Assembly (NCBI GenBank): GCA_016987375.1
Contig: PJRA01000509.1
Location: 701,827 to 765,826 of the forward strand
Length of the DNA: 64,000 nt
Direction: 5' to 3'
From: Brachionus koreanus
Lineage: Eukaryota > Rotifera > Eurotatoria > Ploima > Brachionidae
Shown here piece after piece: positions 12,401 to 23,859 of the stretch; the stretch's first letter is position 1, and every line of letters starts with the position of its first letter. Both the position numbers and the translations under genes were made by a program. Below the pieces are notes generated by a model. It saw nothing but the letters and a program-made list of their open reading frames with translations. It did no database searches and was not told the origin of the DNA.

Positions 12401-14706
12401 TTTTTCTTGAATTGAAGAATACATTTGCTCTAATTTTCTTCTGCATTTATAGCACTACCGTCTGGAACTAGCTCAAAGTGTATTACCCTTTAAAAATTCT
12501 TCTAAACACACATCACTTTTAAATCAAAGAATCTTCTTTTCACAACTGGTTGAGCTGGTTGAAATGGTCCAGTCATTAATTTCTGCTATCATAAATTTTT
12601 AAATAGATCCACTTCTCATCACAAGTAATGATCTGTCTGAAAAACGCTTATCTAGAGGATTTTTTTAAGTAGCTTCCTACAAATTTCACATCGTTGTTGA
12701 ATAACAAAATCTCTCAAGTCATAAAGCTTTGTTAATCAAATTAAGGTGACCAAATATTGTCGATTGTGATGTGTAAATTTAATTTGATAATTGCCGAGTA
12801 CTTAGCTTTGGATTGCTCTCAGTTACAGACGCACATAGTGAATTCAGCACATTTCACCTTCAACTTGACATATTTCACGAGTAACTGCTGCTGATGATGG
12901 GCATTTTTTCAATAATAATGTTACAGTACTGAAATTTTAAAGTTTCGTTTTAAAAAATTTTTTAGAATTAAGTAAAAAAAAGAGTTAGATTTATCATGTT
13001 ATTAAATTTTTAAGATTAGAAAGATGTTTATATCAAATGTATCCAACCTTTAAAAAACGAGTATAATACATAAAAATAACAAAAATTATTATTTGAAAAA
13101 CAAAAATACAGAATTTAGGATTATTTTTAATTATCAAATACAAAATTAATAAAAAGTGTCAATTATATTTAAAATAAATTCATTTTTTATCTATCGGAAA
13201 CAAATTAACTAAATTGAAACAATAATACTTGAGTATAAAATCTAAAGATCATTGCTTCATTCATCTTTTAGCAAATAAATTTTTACTTATTTCTAAAATA
13301 CCAAATTTAAAATGTCCATAAGTTATCTTGTCCTTTTCAAGATAACTTATGGACATGCAAGCGTTTTTTAAATTTATTTTTTAATGTATTTTAATTAATT
13401 ATAAGAATTTCAAAAATTTTGATTTCTAATAATTTTTTAAAGCAAAAATTTTCCTCTAAATGTTAATAGTGTAAAAATTATAAAGAATTTTTAAATATTT
13501 TAAAATTTTATATTTTTCATTTAGCTCAATGAAATGTTTACTAGACAAAATAGTAAATTTGGAAAAATATTGGTTGATTGATGAAAAAAAAGAAGACGGC
13601 TTTGGGGCTTTGCATTTGGCCTGTCTAAATAGCTATCAAGAAGTGGTCCAGTTAATTTTAGATTATTCTCAATTTTTGAACATAAATATTCAAAATAAAT
13701 GCCTTCAAACTCCTCTTCATTTGGCTGTCGAACGCCTAAATTGCGGGATAGCTGAATCACTAATAGTGAATAAGGCCACCAAATGTGATTTGAATGTCAA
13801 AGACAAGGATGGAGATACAGCTTTGCATATTTTGCTGAGAAACTATACAGTTTATTCGCTCAAAAATTTCAAAGACTTGAAACATCAGAACGATTTATCA
13901 AAAGAAAAAAGCTCCAACTGGACAGAATGCCCCTCGAATATAGATGAAAAGAAAAGTAAATCGTTGTTTGAAAAAATAGCGTTATTACTGATCAGGAACG
14001 GTGCTAGTATATCTATTAGAAACAAAAAAAATCAAACTCCTCTAGATCTTTGTAATGATTCGGATTTTAGCAAAATTTTGATCACACATAGCCTTAAACC
14101 AAGTGAAGTTGAAGAACAAAATTTAAAAACAACAGAGCTTGAAGAGTGCCCAATTTGTTGCGAAAAGAAGCAAGAAATTTTGATTAGACCTTGTAACCAT
14201 TTAAATGGATGTCAAGATTGTTCAGGCCGTCTTAAAAAATGCCTCACATGCAAAGAAACTATTTCTGAAAGAATAAAACTAGAAAATTGTTTGATATGCG
14301 ATGAAAAATTATCAAATGTTTTGTTAGAGCCATGTGGGCACATACAAACATGTGAACCGTGTTCGAAGCCTTTGAAAAAATGCATCAAGTGTCGTATTTC
14401 TATTGAAAAACAAATTAATATTTTAAGCTCAAAAATCGACTCAGTCAAAACTAATTTAAATGGAAATTGCTTAAATTTAAAAAAGTTACAGCAACAACTT
14501 CAAGATATTAAAGAACAAGTAGAAATTTTTATTTTCTGTTTAATTTTGTTTAAAATTTTTCCTAGACTATGTGTCCTGTTTGCATGGATAAACAAAAAAA
14601 TATGGTTTTTTTGTGTGGACATGGCACGTGTCAAATGTGTGGTGACCAAATGAGTGAATGTCCCATTTGCCGTAAATCTATTCAAAAAAAAATATTGATT
14701 TACTAA
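9456..14706 (+). CDS. MIB1: E3 ubiquitin-protein ligase Mind bomb
   Basis: Seven exons in phase: 9456-9555, 9612-9936, 9988-10225, 10284-10964, 11019-11725, 13525-14518 and 14566-14706, giving 1,061 aa (vertebrate MIB1 about 1,006). Mind bomb ubiquitinates Delta/Serrate-type Notch ligands and drives their endocytosis in the signalling cell. Domain order is diagnostic: MIB/HERC2 domain ([20 protein letters not shown], about residues 18-40), ZZ zinc finger ([16 protein letters not shown]...CSRCYHDD), a second MIB/HERC2 ([16 protein letters not shown]), two MIB repeats ([22 protein letters not shown]), ankyrin repeats (about 500-870), then three C-terminal RING-type fingers starting near residues 892, 938 and 1016. 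The last finger ([20 protein letters not shown]) is complete and the protein ends KKILIY as in the family. Intron 5 (1.8 kb) has accepted a mariner copy. An AATAAA follows the stop immediately. Confidence 0.97.
12120..12910 (-). mobile_element. Degenerate mariner-type transposase copy in Mind bomb intron 5
   Basis: Reading the minus strand gives pieces of a mariner family transposase in family order: an N-terminal helix-turn-helix-like stretch near 12.75 kb, [16 protein letters not shown] near 12.54 kb, [14 protein letters not shown] near 12.46 kb, a DNARSH-like block near 12.35 kb, and a C-terminal block near 12.14 kb. Stops and frameshifts are frequent, so it is inactive. Related fragments occur at 15.2, 23.9, 44.8, 57.4 and 60.1 kb. 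Confidence 0.75.
13312..13356. repeat. Perfect 19-bp stem with 7-nt loop
   Basis: ATGTCCATAAGTTATCTTG at 13312-13330 is followed by a 7-nt spacer and its exact reverse complement at 13338-13356, in Mind bomb intron 5. It could fold into a perfect hairpin in either RNA strand or be the remnant of a palindromic insertion. Confidence 0.9.
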
Positions 14707-15554
14707 AATAAACTTGTATATTTAATTATATAAAATCAACAGTGTGTATTTATTAGAAAATTATTAAATGTAATTAAATTTAAATGAATTATTTATTCAA
14801 TGTTTTGACTTTTTTTAAAAATATTTTTATCTTATGTTTAAAATTGTAAAAAATAATTGATAATTTGTTTTTTTTAAATAATTTTTTATTAAAAAATAAA
14901 CATTTTTATTACTTAAAAGATAAAATATTTTTCTTATTTAAAAGTCTTTTACCAATTCATCGTAAATGTTGAAAAATAGCAGGCTTTTGATATAGAAATT
15001 AATTTCAATTAATTTTATTATTTTTTATTCTAAATCTTTAATTATATTTTGCTTTATTTCTTTGATAAAATGTTTTAGATAGTCATTGATTTTTAGATAC
15101 TCTGTCAGATAGACAATTATCGCTTTAAAAATGGCCAAAGATGCTTATTTTAAAATTTTCTATTAAAAATGATATTAATGTGTAAGATTTATATATTTTT
15201 TTATAAAATATTTTTGAATTAGAATAGCCGTTTCAAGATCAAGTTGAAGAAGGATATCGTGAGTTTTTTGGCTTCGAAAGTCGTAAATGGTGTGCAAGAA
15301 AGAAATTGATTACTTTCTAAAGACTTTATGGCTTTTGAAGATTAAATAGCTTTTTTTTTTAATTTATAAAAAAAAAAATTTAAAAAAAAAAGGCAAAATT
15401 TTTTGACCCACCCTAATATTTAATTTGATATTAGATAAATTATTTAGAAATACGACTATTGATTGATTTTAAAATGTACAAAACTTAGTACTTTTATTTT
15501 GAATTTTATAGAAAAAAAGACCAAAAGCTTTATTAATTGTTAAAAACTTTTTAT
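14707..15554. other. Convergent intergenic region, Mind bomb / dipeptidase A
   Basis: Contains the two 3' UTRs and a mariner C-terminal fragment (15229-15425). No other gene is visible. Confidence 0.6.
15229..15425 (+). mobile_element. Mariner transposase C-terminal fragment with putative 3' end
   Basis: The plus strand reads QDQVEEGYREFFGFESRKW, which matches the C-terminal region of mariner transposases. About 100 bp further on comes TTTTTTGACCCACCCTAATA. A related sequence (TTTTTTGACTCACCTTAATA) follows the mariner fragment at 24.3 kb, so it is probably the element's inverted terminus. Confidence 0.65.
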
Positions 15555-17181
15555 TTAAAAAGATGTTCTACACTTTTTTTGTTCATTTGGTAAATCATTT
15601 TTATCAATTATATCATTGAATGGTTTTATGTGCTTTGATTTATCGGAAATCTAAAAAAAAAAGATATTAGATTAAAAAAAAAATGTTTCAAATAGTACTT
15701 CTTCGACTTGAGATAAAACTCTGAGAAGATTTCCGCCAATAAGTTTCACTATTTCATCTTGCGAATAGCCGATTTCAAGTAAAGCTTTTACCAGATTTGG
15801 ATAATTTGAAACATCTTCTAAGTCCACAGGAGTAGTGGGTACTCCATCGTAATCACCTCCTATTCCAATGTAATCGATTCCGATCAAATTTTTTACATAG
15901 TTTATATGATCTTAATTATATTAATTTAAAATGATTTTTTAATTTAAAAAAAATATGCATAAATTAATTTTCTTTCTTAAATTTCATAAATAAAGCAATA
16001 AGTTTTAAAATTTTTTTTTAAAGATTAAAATTTAATCCTTTATGGATCGCAGTATTCACAGCTTCTATGATTAACTTACCCATAACATTTGATAGAACTG
16101 CATTATCAGGATCACATGCTACAAAACCATTATAAAAATTAATCATTATTATTCCATTATTTTCTTTCAATTTTAACAAAACATCATCTCTTACATTTCT
16201 TGTATGATTGCACAAAGCATACACAGACGAATGACTGAATATAACAGGCGCTTTGCTTTCTTCCAAAGCATCAAGCATTGTCTGATGCGACACATGAGAC
16301 AAATCAACCATCATTCCTAGTCTATTCATTTCACGAATAACTTTTCTACCAAATTGAGTTAATCCTCCGTAAGCTGATGCATTACTTAATCTGTCGACCA
16401 AATTGTTTGTTGCCCTTTTTAAAAAAATTGAGAAATTGAGTTGTTTTAAATGTTGAATCAAAAATAAAATTTTTTTTTTTAATTTTTTTTTTATTGTTTT
16501 TAAATTACCATGGTACATTGCAATTGTGTGTTAAAGTCATGTAACGTACACCTAAAGCATAGAACATTCTCAATATTGCCAAAGATGAGTCGATTGCATG
16601 ACCACTTTCAAGTCCAATTAGACTTGCTATTTTTCCTTCATTGAATGCTTCATTTATTTCCTTTACATTTTCTGTGAATTTAAAAGTATCTTCATACTTT
16701 TTAATAAATCTTTTTATAGCATCAATCTGTTCAACATGTATTCGAACTGCATCTTTTCCTGTACTTTTACAATCTGCGTAAGCGACCCAAAATTGACCTC
16801 CTATTTTACCTTTTCTTAGTCTCTTCAAATCTGTGTGTGTTACACCGTTAGTTCCTTGAAGGTCGCTTTTGTCTAATTTTAGAAGATCATTTAAATCAAA
16901 GCGTTTAAAGATATTTTGAAAATTTTCTCTTATCATATAAGGCAAATCATTATGTCTAAAGAAAATGTTAACTGTAATTCAAAACTGAACGATTAAATGA
17001 TTTACCCATCAATTAAGAGATTGCTTTCAAGAATTCGCTTTGCTTTAGTTGTCGTACTAGTTTCATGTAAAATTACTTGAATAGTAGCTGCAACAATTCC
17101 AACAAAAGCTAGAATAAATAAAATCCCTATTACTAAATTTTTTCTCTTTTGATTTTTGATTTTAATTAAATTGTTAATCAT
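15555..17181 (-). CDS. Membrane dipeptidase-like protein, gene A
   Basis: Five exons in phase: 17181-17006, 16955-16509, 16414-16080, 15910-15699 and 15650-15555 (421 aa). The family hydrolyses dipeptides, and in vertebrates leukotriene D4 and other substrates, using a binuclear zinc site. The expected ligands are present: LIDGHNDLP, the Glu of GLESGHAID, and His in DLSHVSHQT and [27 protein letters not shown] matches the conserved C-terminal substrate-site segment. Residues about 17-40 form one hydrophobic segment after a basic stretch, so it looks like a type II signal anchor. The protein ends KKCRTSF without a hydrophobic tail, so the GPI anchor of vertebrate enzymes is not evident. The 3' part of exon 2, intron 2 and exon 3 are near-identical to genes B and C. 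Confidence 0.93.
16073..16648 (-). repeat. Homogenised tract, copy A
   Basis: Nearly identical to 19573-20146 and, over a shorter core, to 22043-22517. It spans the end of exon 2, the whole of intron 2 and exon 3 up to its donor. Similarity ends abruptly after ATTGAATGC at the upper edge and around the exon 3 donor at the lower edge. Confidence 0.9.
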
Positions 17182-19099
17182 CTAAATAAAAATTTTTTTT
17201 TGGTTTATTTTTTAAATATTTTTTAATTTCTTAAACTTTATTGTAAACTTAAATTTTTTTTAACTTTAATCAAATAGAGCTTTAACATTTATTTAAATTG
17301 CTTGTAATCAAAAAGCAATTAAAAATTATCTAAATATTGCATTCATTTTTTATAAAATTTCTTTCTAATCAGAAAATTTCTAAAATGTCATAAATTTTTA
17401 TTTCTAGAAATGGCATTTTTAATTAACTCTTTTTTTAAATTTTTTAATCAAAGATAAAGCCCAGTATTTGAATGTAATTTTTATTTCAACTTTCAAAATT
17501 TTCAAGATCAAAGTTTACATCGAAATTGATTTAAAATATTCTTTTAAAATTTATTGATATTTATTTAAATTTATTTAAAAATATAAATTTTTTTTCTTTC
17601 ATATTTATGACCAAGCTTTAACTTTGTCCTTCAGTAAATCACTCGTTGAGACATCAATCTATGATTTCTTGTAAATTATCTTGAGCATAGTTTTTAAATT
17701 TTGTATTCCCAGTCATCTCAAATACTAATCCATCTCTGGTTTAACAGCTGACTGTTCAAAAAAACTTAGCACCACTATTTTTGAAAAAATTAATTCAGTC
17801 ACATGACCATTTTTACCAAATTCGTAAAGACCGAGTAAATGAATGATAATCATTTTATAAGTTTAAGTCAAAGAAAAAGTGCCGAAAATTAGAATAATAA
17901 AAAAAACAGTATTCCTTTGAAAACTATAGTGCCTTTTAAGACCCTCTTTTTCAAAGTCAACCAAAATTTGATTCTGTAGAATAATTGATAATTTTTTTCA
18001 TAGGAACAAGACATAATCTAATTTTACAGAATTTTTTTTTAAAATTATTTCCTAACAAATTAAGCTGATTAAAATCAAATTTCCTTAAAAAAAAAATTAA
18101 ATATTATCAACCCAAAAAGTTTTTGGTCCTTCACATATACATCTTAAAATGGAATATTAAGTTATGCTGTGGAGATACAATCCCAAGCAATGGTGCTGGT
18201 AGACGTCCTGCATTTACAACCTCTGTCCATTTTTTTCCCATTTTACTGGATTAATTTTAATGAAATTATTGATTTTTATCAAGACCCAATTTACTATTTA
18301 ATTTTATTCTTAACGATGTTTGTATTGACAATGCTTCGAGTTGCCAGATCAATTGCGTTTCAGTTCTAGGCTGTGTTATTATTAAATAAATTGTAACGGA
18401 AGCTTCAGTTACGCGAAAGCTGTGTACAATTTATAGTTTTCATCTGCTAGTAACACCTGCTGGTCTAAATTACTAGAGGCTAGTATTTGGTTACCAAAAA
18501 TAAGCTGGAGTCTATCGCATTAATGTTGAATTTTGTGAAACTTTTTTGTCTTTTAAACATACATCTTTGAAAATCTGATTTAATTAGATGGTAGATGTAA
18601 GAGTAGTGACGTAATTGCTCGAATTTTGTGACATGTCATTTTATGGCATAATGCACAATTATGACATTATCTTTTATAAATAACACTGGTTAAAATTTTT
18701 GATTTAAGACATGTTCTTAATTTCGAAAATCCAGCTTTTGTGATCATATTTAGGTGCATTTTCGACTTTTAGTTCATGTCATAGGTTAAAAATTTTATAC
18801 TAGTGTTCGATATAAAAAAACATGTCTTAATTTTATCTATGACATGTCTTAAAAATCGAATAAATACGCTAGTAGTAAATAGAACTGGCACTTCAAGTAA
18901 AAAAGTTCAAGAAGACCAATTAACAACATCTATTTAAAAACTAAATAGAACTAGAAAATAGTAAAACGAAAAAAAAATTTTAAATTCTTTTCCCTAAAAT
19001 TTTAAATTTTAAACACTTAACGAAAAATATTGTTGTTTAAAATTTTATTTAACTAAAATTTTTAAAAATTAATTTTCAATTAAAAATTTGTTCTTCTAT
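17182..19099. other. Spacer between dipeptidase genes A and B
   Basis: No coding gene is supported. Around 18.65-18.87 kb several near-copies of AAGACATGTC/GACATGTCTTA occur in both orientations. At about 18383-18432 a short imperfect palindrome (TAAATTGTA...TACAATTTA) is visible. The open frame at 18169-18369 has no recognisable features. Gene A's promoter must lie at the low-coordinate end of this spacer. Confidence 0.55.
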
Positions 19100-20685
19100 T
19101 CAGAAAGAGGTTCTACATTTTAGAAAATCGGATCCAAAGTCTTGTTTTTCCAATATGTCATTAATTGGTCTTTCACTAATTGAATAAGCATACTAGAATC
19201 AAACATTTTAATTATTTTCTTTAAGAATTTTTAAAACAATACATTTTCCACTTGAGAAAAAACTCTAAGAATATTCCCACTAGCTAATTTAATTAATTCG
19301 TCATCACTCCACCCATTGTCAAGTAATTCTTTGAACAAATTTGGATACATTGAGACATCCTCTAAACCTTTAGGAGTACTAAATAAAAAAATATGAAAAA
19401 TTAAAAAATAAAAAAATTTAAAAAAAATTACGAAGGAACTCCATCGTAATCTGATCCAATACCAACGTGATCAATACCAATTAATTTTTTTACATAATTC
19501 AAGTGGTCTATAAAATATTTTAGAATACTTTTCTTTAGAATAAAAGAATAAAGAAAAACAAGATTTATTAAAACTTACCCAAAACATTTGATAGAACTGC
19601 ATTATCAGGATCACATGCTACAAAACCATTATAAAAATTTATCATTATTATTCCATTATTTTCTTTCAATTTTAACAAAACATCATCTCTTACATTTCTT
19701 GTATGATTGCACAAAGCATACACAGACGAATGACTGAATATAACAGGCGCTTTGCTTTCTTCCAAAGCATCAAGCATTGTCTGATGCGACACATGAGACA
19801 AATCAACCATCATTCCTAGTCTATTCATTTCACGAATAACTTTTCTACCAAATTGAGTTAATCCACCGTAAGCTGATGCATTACTTAATCTGTCGACCAA
19901 ATTATTTGTTGCCCTTTTTAAAAAAATTGAGAAATTGAGTAGTTTTAAATGTTTAATCAGAAAAAAATTTTTTTTTTTAATTTTTTTTTTATTGTTTTTA
20001 AATTACCATGGTACATTGCAATTGTGTGTTAAAGTCATGTAACGTACACCTAAAGCATAGAACATTCTCAATATTGCCAAAGATGAGTCGATTGCATGAC
20101 CACTTTCAAGTCCAATTAGACTTGCTATTTTTCCTTCATTGAATGCCTTGACCAAATCTAAACATTTTATTTTAATTTTCTTAAAAATTTCAAAATAAAT
20201 TTACCAATGGAATTATCAGCATATTTCATAACATCTGGAAATTTGTTTATTAATCTTTTCATCATATCTAATTGTTCTAAATGAATTCGAGTTGCGTCTT
20301 TTGCAAGACTTTCACACGAAGCATATGCAGCCCAAAACTGTCCTCCTATTTTACCTTTTTGTAATCTCATTATATCTGTATGTGTCACACCATTTGTCCC
20401 CAATAGTTCATCTTTAATTTTTGTTAGGTCATTAAAATCAAATAACTTAAATTGGTTTTTGAAGTTTTTTCGCACCATGCTTGGTATATCATTATGACCA
20501 TCAATTAGAGGAAATTTAGTTAAAAGTTGATTTGCTTTACTGAAATTATTGTTTATAGAGTTTTGAGTTAAAGCTAGTCCGATTGAAAGTCCTACAATCA
20601 AAGCAATAGTGACTACCAGAATTCCAATTATTAAGCTTTTTTTAAACTTTTTTGATTCTACACTTATCATATTCAAACAGAACAC
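19100..20685 (-). CDS. Membrane dipeptidase-like protein, gene B
   Basis: Six exons in phase: 20685-20205, 20157-20007, 19913-19579, 19507-19432, 19378-19243 and 19192-19100 (423 aa). It has the same zinc-ligand motifs as gene A ([33 protein letters not shown]) and GSDYDGVPS. Residues about 17-40 ([20 protein letters not shown]) form a signal anchor. The protein ends FLKCRTSF. Its exon pattern differs from A and C: the intron before HND is missing, and there are two extra small introns, one before [10 protein letters not shown] and one splitting the codon after VPS. A second in-frame Met at 20670 is an alternative start. Exon 3 and the preceding intron are almost identical to gene A although the outer exons have diverged. 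It lies 175 bp downstream of gene C's stop codon. Confidence 0.92.
19573..20146 (-). repeat. Homogenised tract, copy B
   Basis: Copy of 16073-16648, differing by a handful of substitutions such as CCACCG for CCTCCG and by length changes in the intron A/T run. It ends precisely at the start of gene B's private intron near 20147. Confidence 0.9.
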
Positions 20686-20860
20686 CGTTTAAGTTAAAAT
20701 AAAGTTTTATTTATTATTATAGGTCGTAAGATTTTAATTTCTATTGCTTAAAAAAAGATAATTTTTTATCATCATGAAATCATTAAATACATATAAAAAA
20801 CAATTAAAGTCATAAATTTTATTTAAAAATTAAAACGAATAAATTTTTATAATAGTAAAG

Positions 20861-23045
20861 TTAAAAAGATGTTCTGCATTCTGAATATAAATCTCCTAGA
20901 TCTTTTTGATCAATTATATCATCAATTGGCTCAAGATGCTCTTGTGACTTTGCATACTTTAAAATAATTAATTAATTTAAAAATAGTGTTTAAAAAGTCC
21001 TAATTTTTTTTGCTAAAAATATTTTTAAATAATGCTTTTTATTTCAAAATCTCAGAATGATAAAACACTCGAACCTGGAGGGTTATTTTCGCGTTATATG
21101 CTTCATCTCTTTTGTTTAATATATTGAATCATTTTTTATTCTTTAAATCAGAAAACTAAAATCATAAAATACTAAAATTAGTTAATTTTTTGATCCTAAA
21201 TATGCTTATTTTCAGGAAATAAAAAGTAGCACAGAAGGGTGAATAAACTCCTCCGGGTTTTGAGCATTAAAAAGATCGAAAAAAATATTATTTAAAATTT
21301 TTTTTTTTAAATCTCAATTTAAAACTAACTTGTACGCATTTTGTTAATTTTTTCTTCCTCAACTCTTCTTCACCTCTTCATGCACTCTTTCCAAATAATG
21401 TTTAGAAAAGAAAAGAAATTTAACACTAGAAGCACCGAGCATTTTTCACGTTTTTTTTAATTCAAAAATATATTATAAAAAAACTATGATAATTTTATAA
21501 TCTACATAAATCAAAAAAGATATATTCATTTGAAAAATCTTTTCAAAAGATATGGGGATTTAAAAATTTTTTCGTTTGGTGTCACGACTCGTTTGGTGCT
21601 TCTAGAGTTAAGGAATAGATTAAAGTAAGAAGAAAGGAAAAAAATCGTACAAGTTGGTTTTAAATTTTACTGTAGAAAATCCACAATCAAATAATTTTTT
21701 AGATTATGAGTCTTACTATTTCATTATCAGTGAGCACTCGAATGATATTTTGACTTGCTATTTGAGCCAATTCTTTTTCAGTCCATTTGTTTTCACGCAA
21801 AGCTGCAAATAACTCTGGATACTTAGAAACGTCTTCAACGTCAGGAGGCGTAGAACTAACGCCATCAAAATCAGCTCCAATTCCAATATAATCCACACCA
21901 ATTAAGTTTTTTACATAATTAAAATGGGCTGAATTTTAGTAAAAATCAAAAAAATTTTTTATGAAAGTTTTCTAGAATACCAATGATGTCATCCATTGTA
22001 GGAATTTCATTATTTGGTTTAATAAAGCCATTGTATAAATTGATCATTATTATTCCATTATTTTCTTTCAATTTTAACAAAACATCATCTCTTACATTTC
22101 TTGTATGATTGCACAAAGCATACACAGACGAATGACTGAATATAACAGGCGCTTTGCTTTCTTCCAAAGCATCAAGCATTGTCTGATGCGACACATGAGA
22201 CAAATCAACCATCATTCCTAGTCTATTCATTTCACGAATAACTTTTCTACCAAATTGAGTTAATCCTCCGTAAGCTGATGCATTACTTAATCTGTCGACC
22301 AAATTGTTTGTTGCCCTTTTTAAAAAAATTGAGAAATTTAGTAGTTTTAAATGTTTAATCAAAAAGAAAATTTTTTTTTTTAATTTTTTTTTATTGTTTT
22401 TAAATTACCATGGTACATTGCAATTGTGTGTTAAAGTCATGTAACGTACACCTAAAGCATAGAACATTCTCAATATTGCCAAAGAAGAGTCGATTGCATG
22501 ACCACTTTCAAGTCCAAGTAAACTAATGAACTTTTTCTCCTTAAAAGCTTTCATAATATCCTCAGATTTTGTTACTAATTTAAAAAAATCTGAATATTGT
22601 TCTATGTATCTATAGACAACATCTATTTGCTCCAAGTGACGGCGAATCGCATCTTTGGCATTTGATTCACAACTTGCATAAATTGCCCAGAATTGTCCCC
22701 TTAGCTTGCCTTCTTTCATTCTCTTAATATCCGTGTGAGTGATTATATTTGATTTGTTTAATTTTTTTAAGCTTTCTTTCATATCATTTAAATCAAATTG
22801 ATCAAATTGATTCTCAAAATTTGTTCTTATCATATGAGGAAGATCATTGTGACTTGTTTTTAATTTTATTTATTTATAAACAACTAATTTTTTTAAAATA
22901 ATTACCCATCAATCAAAGGATATTTGTCCAGAATTTCATTTGCTTCTTCGAGGTTCCTTTCTTTTTGACCAATTATTACTAAAAAGTCAAACACCTCTAA
23001 GAAAGAGAGCGCGATAAGCACTAAGAAACTTTTATTTTTGATCAT
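20861..23045 (-). CDS. Membrane dipeptidase-like protein, gene C
   Basis: Five exons in phase: 23045-22906, 22852-22409, 22315-21981, 21928-21717 and 20956-20861 (408 aa). Exon 1 has a hydrophobic N-terminus ([20 protein letters not shown]) that could be a signal peptide or anchor. The metal-site motifs [26 protein letters not shown] and FSHSSVY are present, as is [12 protein letters not shown]. It ends SECRTSF like its neighbours. Outside the shared central tract it is the most diverged copy, for example [11 protein letters not shown] where A and B have [11 protein letters not shown]. The last intron (20957-21716) is unusually long and carries a TTAA-flanked MITE. All three genes point the same way and probably arose by tandem duplication. 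Confidence 0.92.
21420..21611. mobile_element. piggyBac-like MITE (TTAA termini)
   Basis: Inverted ends TTAACACTAGAAGCACC at 21420 and GGTGCTTCTAGAGTTAA at 21611 bound a 192-bp element in the last intron of dipeptidase gene C. TTAA at both edges is the target-site signature of piggyBac-type insertion. It has no coding capacity. Confidence 0.85.
22043..22517 (-). repeat. Homogenised tract, copy C
   Basis: About 475 bp shared with genes A and B. One edge is ATCATTATTATTCC within exon 3; the other is AAGTCCAA within exon 2. Intron 2 is included. Sequence on both sides has diverged clearly. Confidence 0.9.
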
Positions 23046-23859
23046 TTTTCTATTCTGATTAATTAAAAAAAAATCTTTAAATTTTCTTATTATAATTTAC
23101 GAATTTATCTTCAAAAAATATTGCAATAAAAAGTTTATCTTTTTTAGAAGATAATTAAAATATAAGAAATATTAGTTTAGAACCAAATTTAAAGCTATTC
23201 GTATTTTAATTGCCTTCAAAAAAAAAATAAAATGCTTAAGTTATAAAATTAAATGTTAGAATAATAACTTTTTAAAGGTGGAAAATCACAGATTAAAATT
23301 TTTTTAAAACGCATAAAAACAGTCTGATTATTTTTAACTTTCAATTATCAATGAAAGCTTGCCAAAATTTAATTAGACTTTTAGTTTTATTTTAGTTTAA
23401 AGTTTAGAATCATGTTCTAATTAGAACAGAATGAATTCATCAGATAGTTTTGAGGCGAATTTTTATTTAAATCAATCAAATATTTTTAATAAAATTCATT
23501 ATTTTTTTTGAAATTTTAGTTTTGTTTGAAAAATATCTTTTTTTGTCGCTGTTTAGCACTTACAAAATTTAAAAATATAACTTCTTCATTCAAAAGATGA
23601 AATAAAACATCTTATTATTCTTTAAATTTAAAAAAAATTAATTGTGAGTAACAGTTTTTAAATTTTAATTTTTTTGAAAAATTTAATATTTAAATAAATT
23701 TAATTTAAAAGTTTGAAAATTAATTTATCTACAATATAATAGTAGAATTTATGAAAATAAAAACAAATTTTTTATTTTGAAATTCAATTTATGATAAAGT
23801 TCAATTTAAAAAAAAAACATTATTAAATTTATCGTTTTTTTATAAGGTTTAATATTTTT

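Noticed and set aside
18169..18369. 66-codon plus-strand frame in the dipeptidase A/B spacer
   Set aside because: No recognisable motif, no splice context, and hydrophobic content is what A+T-rich frames give by chance.
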